From positions 1 through 64,000 of the forward strand of contig NZ_JONM01000004.1 in NCBI RefSeq assembly GCF_000711875.1: a DNA stretch of 64,000 nucleotides, given 5' to 3'. The stretch is from Andreprevotia chitinilytica DSM 18519. Lineage in GTDB: Bacteria; Pseudomonadota; Gammaproteobacteria; Burkholderiales; Chitinibacteraceae. A model generated the notes under the pieces. That model saw only the letters and a program-made list of their open reading frames with translations, was not told the DNA's origin and did no database searches. Positions 63,149 through 64,000 of this stretch are shown here, in pieces (position 1 is the first letter of the stretch; each line of letters opens with the position of its first letter). The translations under genes and the position numbers were made by a program.

Positions 63149-64000
63149 TTATTCAACTTTATATGTATATGTAATAGACGTTTTTATGTTGGACGCAAAT
63201 TGTAGTGTAACTTCCTGATCACCTGTTTGATTGGTTGGAAGGTCAACATATAGATGATCCTCACCAATCAAGGCATCTGGATGATTGATCTCAATGCCAC
63301 GCTGATCATATAAAACGTCACCTTCTGTTTGAGCCTGCACAAAGATCACTGGCAGCTTTACCTGTAGTACTGAATCTGCAGCCACAACACCCAAATCAAC
63401 TTTACCCAGCGCTTGATTAATTGCATTCACAACTACGCTCGGGGAAATCCTATTCAATACGGTAAGGTCTTCAAATGCGTTTGTCTGAATTGGAAGGCCT
63501 TGAAGTGCGGTTAGCTGAACCAAGGATTCCGGCAGTTTTCCAGTTAGTCCAAGATTATTATGCAGGGCGAGATGCTCTAATTTTGTCAATCTCCCAATGG
63601 ACTCTGGCACTTCGCCGCTCAGACCTGGAATCGACTCGCTATCAGGAGTCTGGCTATCAAGATGAAGCCGGGTCAACTGCGTCAAATTACCGATCCACGA
63701 CGGAATCGACTTTATACGATTGGAAGTCAATACCAATATACTCAAATTCGTCAAAGTCCCCAATTCTTCGGGAAGCGCTTCAATCAAATGAGATTCCAAC
63801 ATTAGCTTCTCTAGATTTCTGAAATACCCCACGCCCCCAAGACTTACAGCCTTCTCATCTGTAGGTGTAAACACCAAAAATTCTTTTACTTGATCAAGCT
63901 CATCTTGAACGACCTCATCTTCAACGGTGACTTCTCTATCCAGAACGTCGGATATTTTGGCAGCCGCCAATTGCGCAAATACGGAATCTGGAAATATATC
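63149..64000 (-). CDS. leucine-rich-repeat protein, C-terminal part (runs off window end)
   Basis: 284 residues to the window edge; the frame is open through 64000, and the sequence before LAAAKISDVLDREVTVEDEV reads DIFPDSVFAQ, an internalin-like cap, so the gene starts outside. LRRs follow at about 50-170 of this fragment (FRNLEKLMLESHLIEALPEELG, NLSILVLTSNRIKSIPSWIG, KLEHLALHNNLGLTGKLPESL). The C-terminal ~110 residues are beta-rich, ending in TSITYTYKVE, with no anchor. Likely exported or surface protein. Lower G+C than the flanking chromosome, a sign of foreign origin. Confidence 0.8.
   Translation of the reverse strand, partial: DIFPDSVFAQLAAAKISDVLDREVTVEDEVVQDELDQVKEFLVFTPTDEKAVSLGGVGYFRNLEKLMLESHLIEALPEELGTLTNLSILVLTSNRIKSIPSWIGNLTQLTRLHLDSQTPDSESIPGLSGEVPESIGRLTKLEHLALHNNLGLTGKLPESLVQLTALQGLPIQTNAFEDLTVLNRISPSVVVNAINQALGKVDLGVVAADSVLQVKLPVIFVQAQTEGDVLYDQRGIEINHPDALIGEDHLYVDLPTNQTGDQEVTLQFASNIKTSITYTYKVE

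Overview
The window looks like a chromosome segment of a betaproteobacterium, probably of the order Neisseriales. The evidence is the gene order mnmE-yidC-yidD-rnpA-rpmH (one strand) and dnaA-dnaN-gyrB (the other), the G+C-rich coding style and the family content. The order-level assignment is an inference; no rRNA gene is present.

Layout. 1-346 is the end of an IS481-type insertion sequence. 456-31116 is ordinary chromosome: envelope and transport genes (three TSUP permeases, BenE, EamA, bile-acid-type symporter, TrhA), NudC, a TIGR01777 epimerase/DUF4166/'dead-hydrolase + PEP-synthase-like' cluster, purE-purK and purC, AlkD, a TPR-GAF protein, a RAYT transposase embedded in its own REP repeats, WrbA, a degenerate GGDEF protein, a PfkB kinase, and a YegD-type Hsp70 coupled to an AraC regulator. 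This part is rich in dispersed palindromic and long inverted repeats. 31453-40657 is the replication-origin neighbourhood, with a terminator-like palindrome inside rnpA.

40770-57290 is a large accessory island inserted directly after gyrB. Its core is a four-gene run: MORC/MutL-like GHKL ATPase, Z1-domain helicase-like ATPase, DUF4420 PD-(D/E)XK nuclease, AIPR protein. A convergent C5-cytosine methyltransferase, a divergent Vsr nickase and a second GHKL ATPase with a nuclease-like C-terminus follow. I read this as a multi-gene restriction-modification-type defence system of the kind predicted from comparative genomics around prokaryotic MORC ATPases. The island continues with a DEDD exonuclease, orphan genes, a frameshifted Mrr-nuclease/nSTAND NTPase and a small gene behind a structured leader that resembles those of P4-like satellite elements.

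57380-64000 returns to chromosome-like genes: an OsmC-YcaO fusion, a 1056-residue protein of unknown function with two C-terminal membrane helices, and the 3' part of a leucine-rich-repeat protein running off the window.

How the parts work together: the purine genes (purE, purK, purC) are split over two loci. The origin block supplies initiation (DnaA), clamp (DnaN), gyrase and membrane-insertion/tRNA-processing functions. The island genes are best explained by modification (methyltransferase), mismatch repair of its mutagenic side effect (Vsr), and ATP-dependent nuclease effectors.
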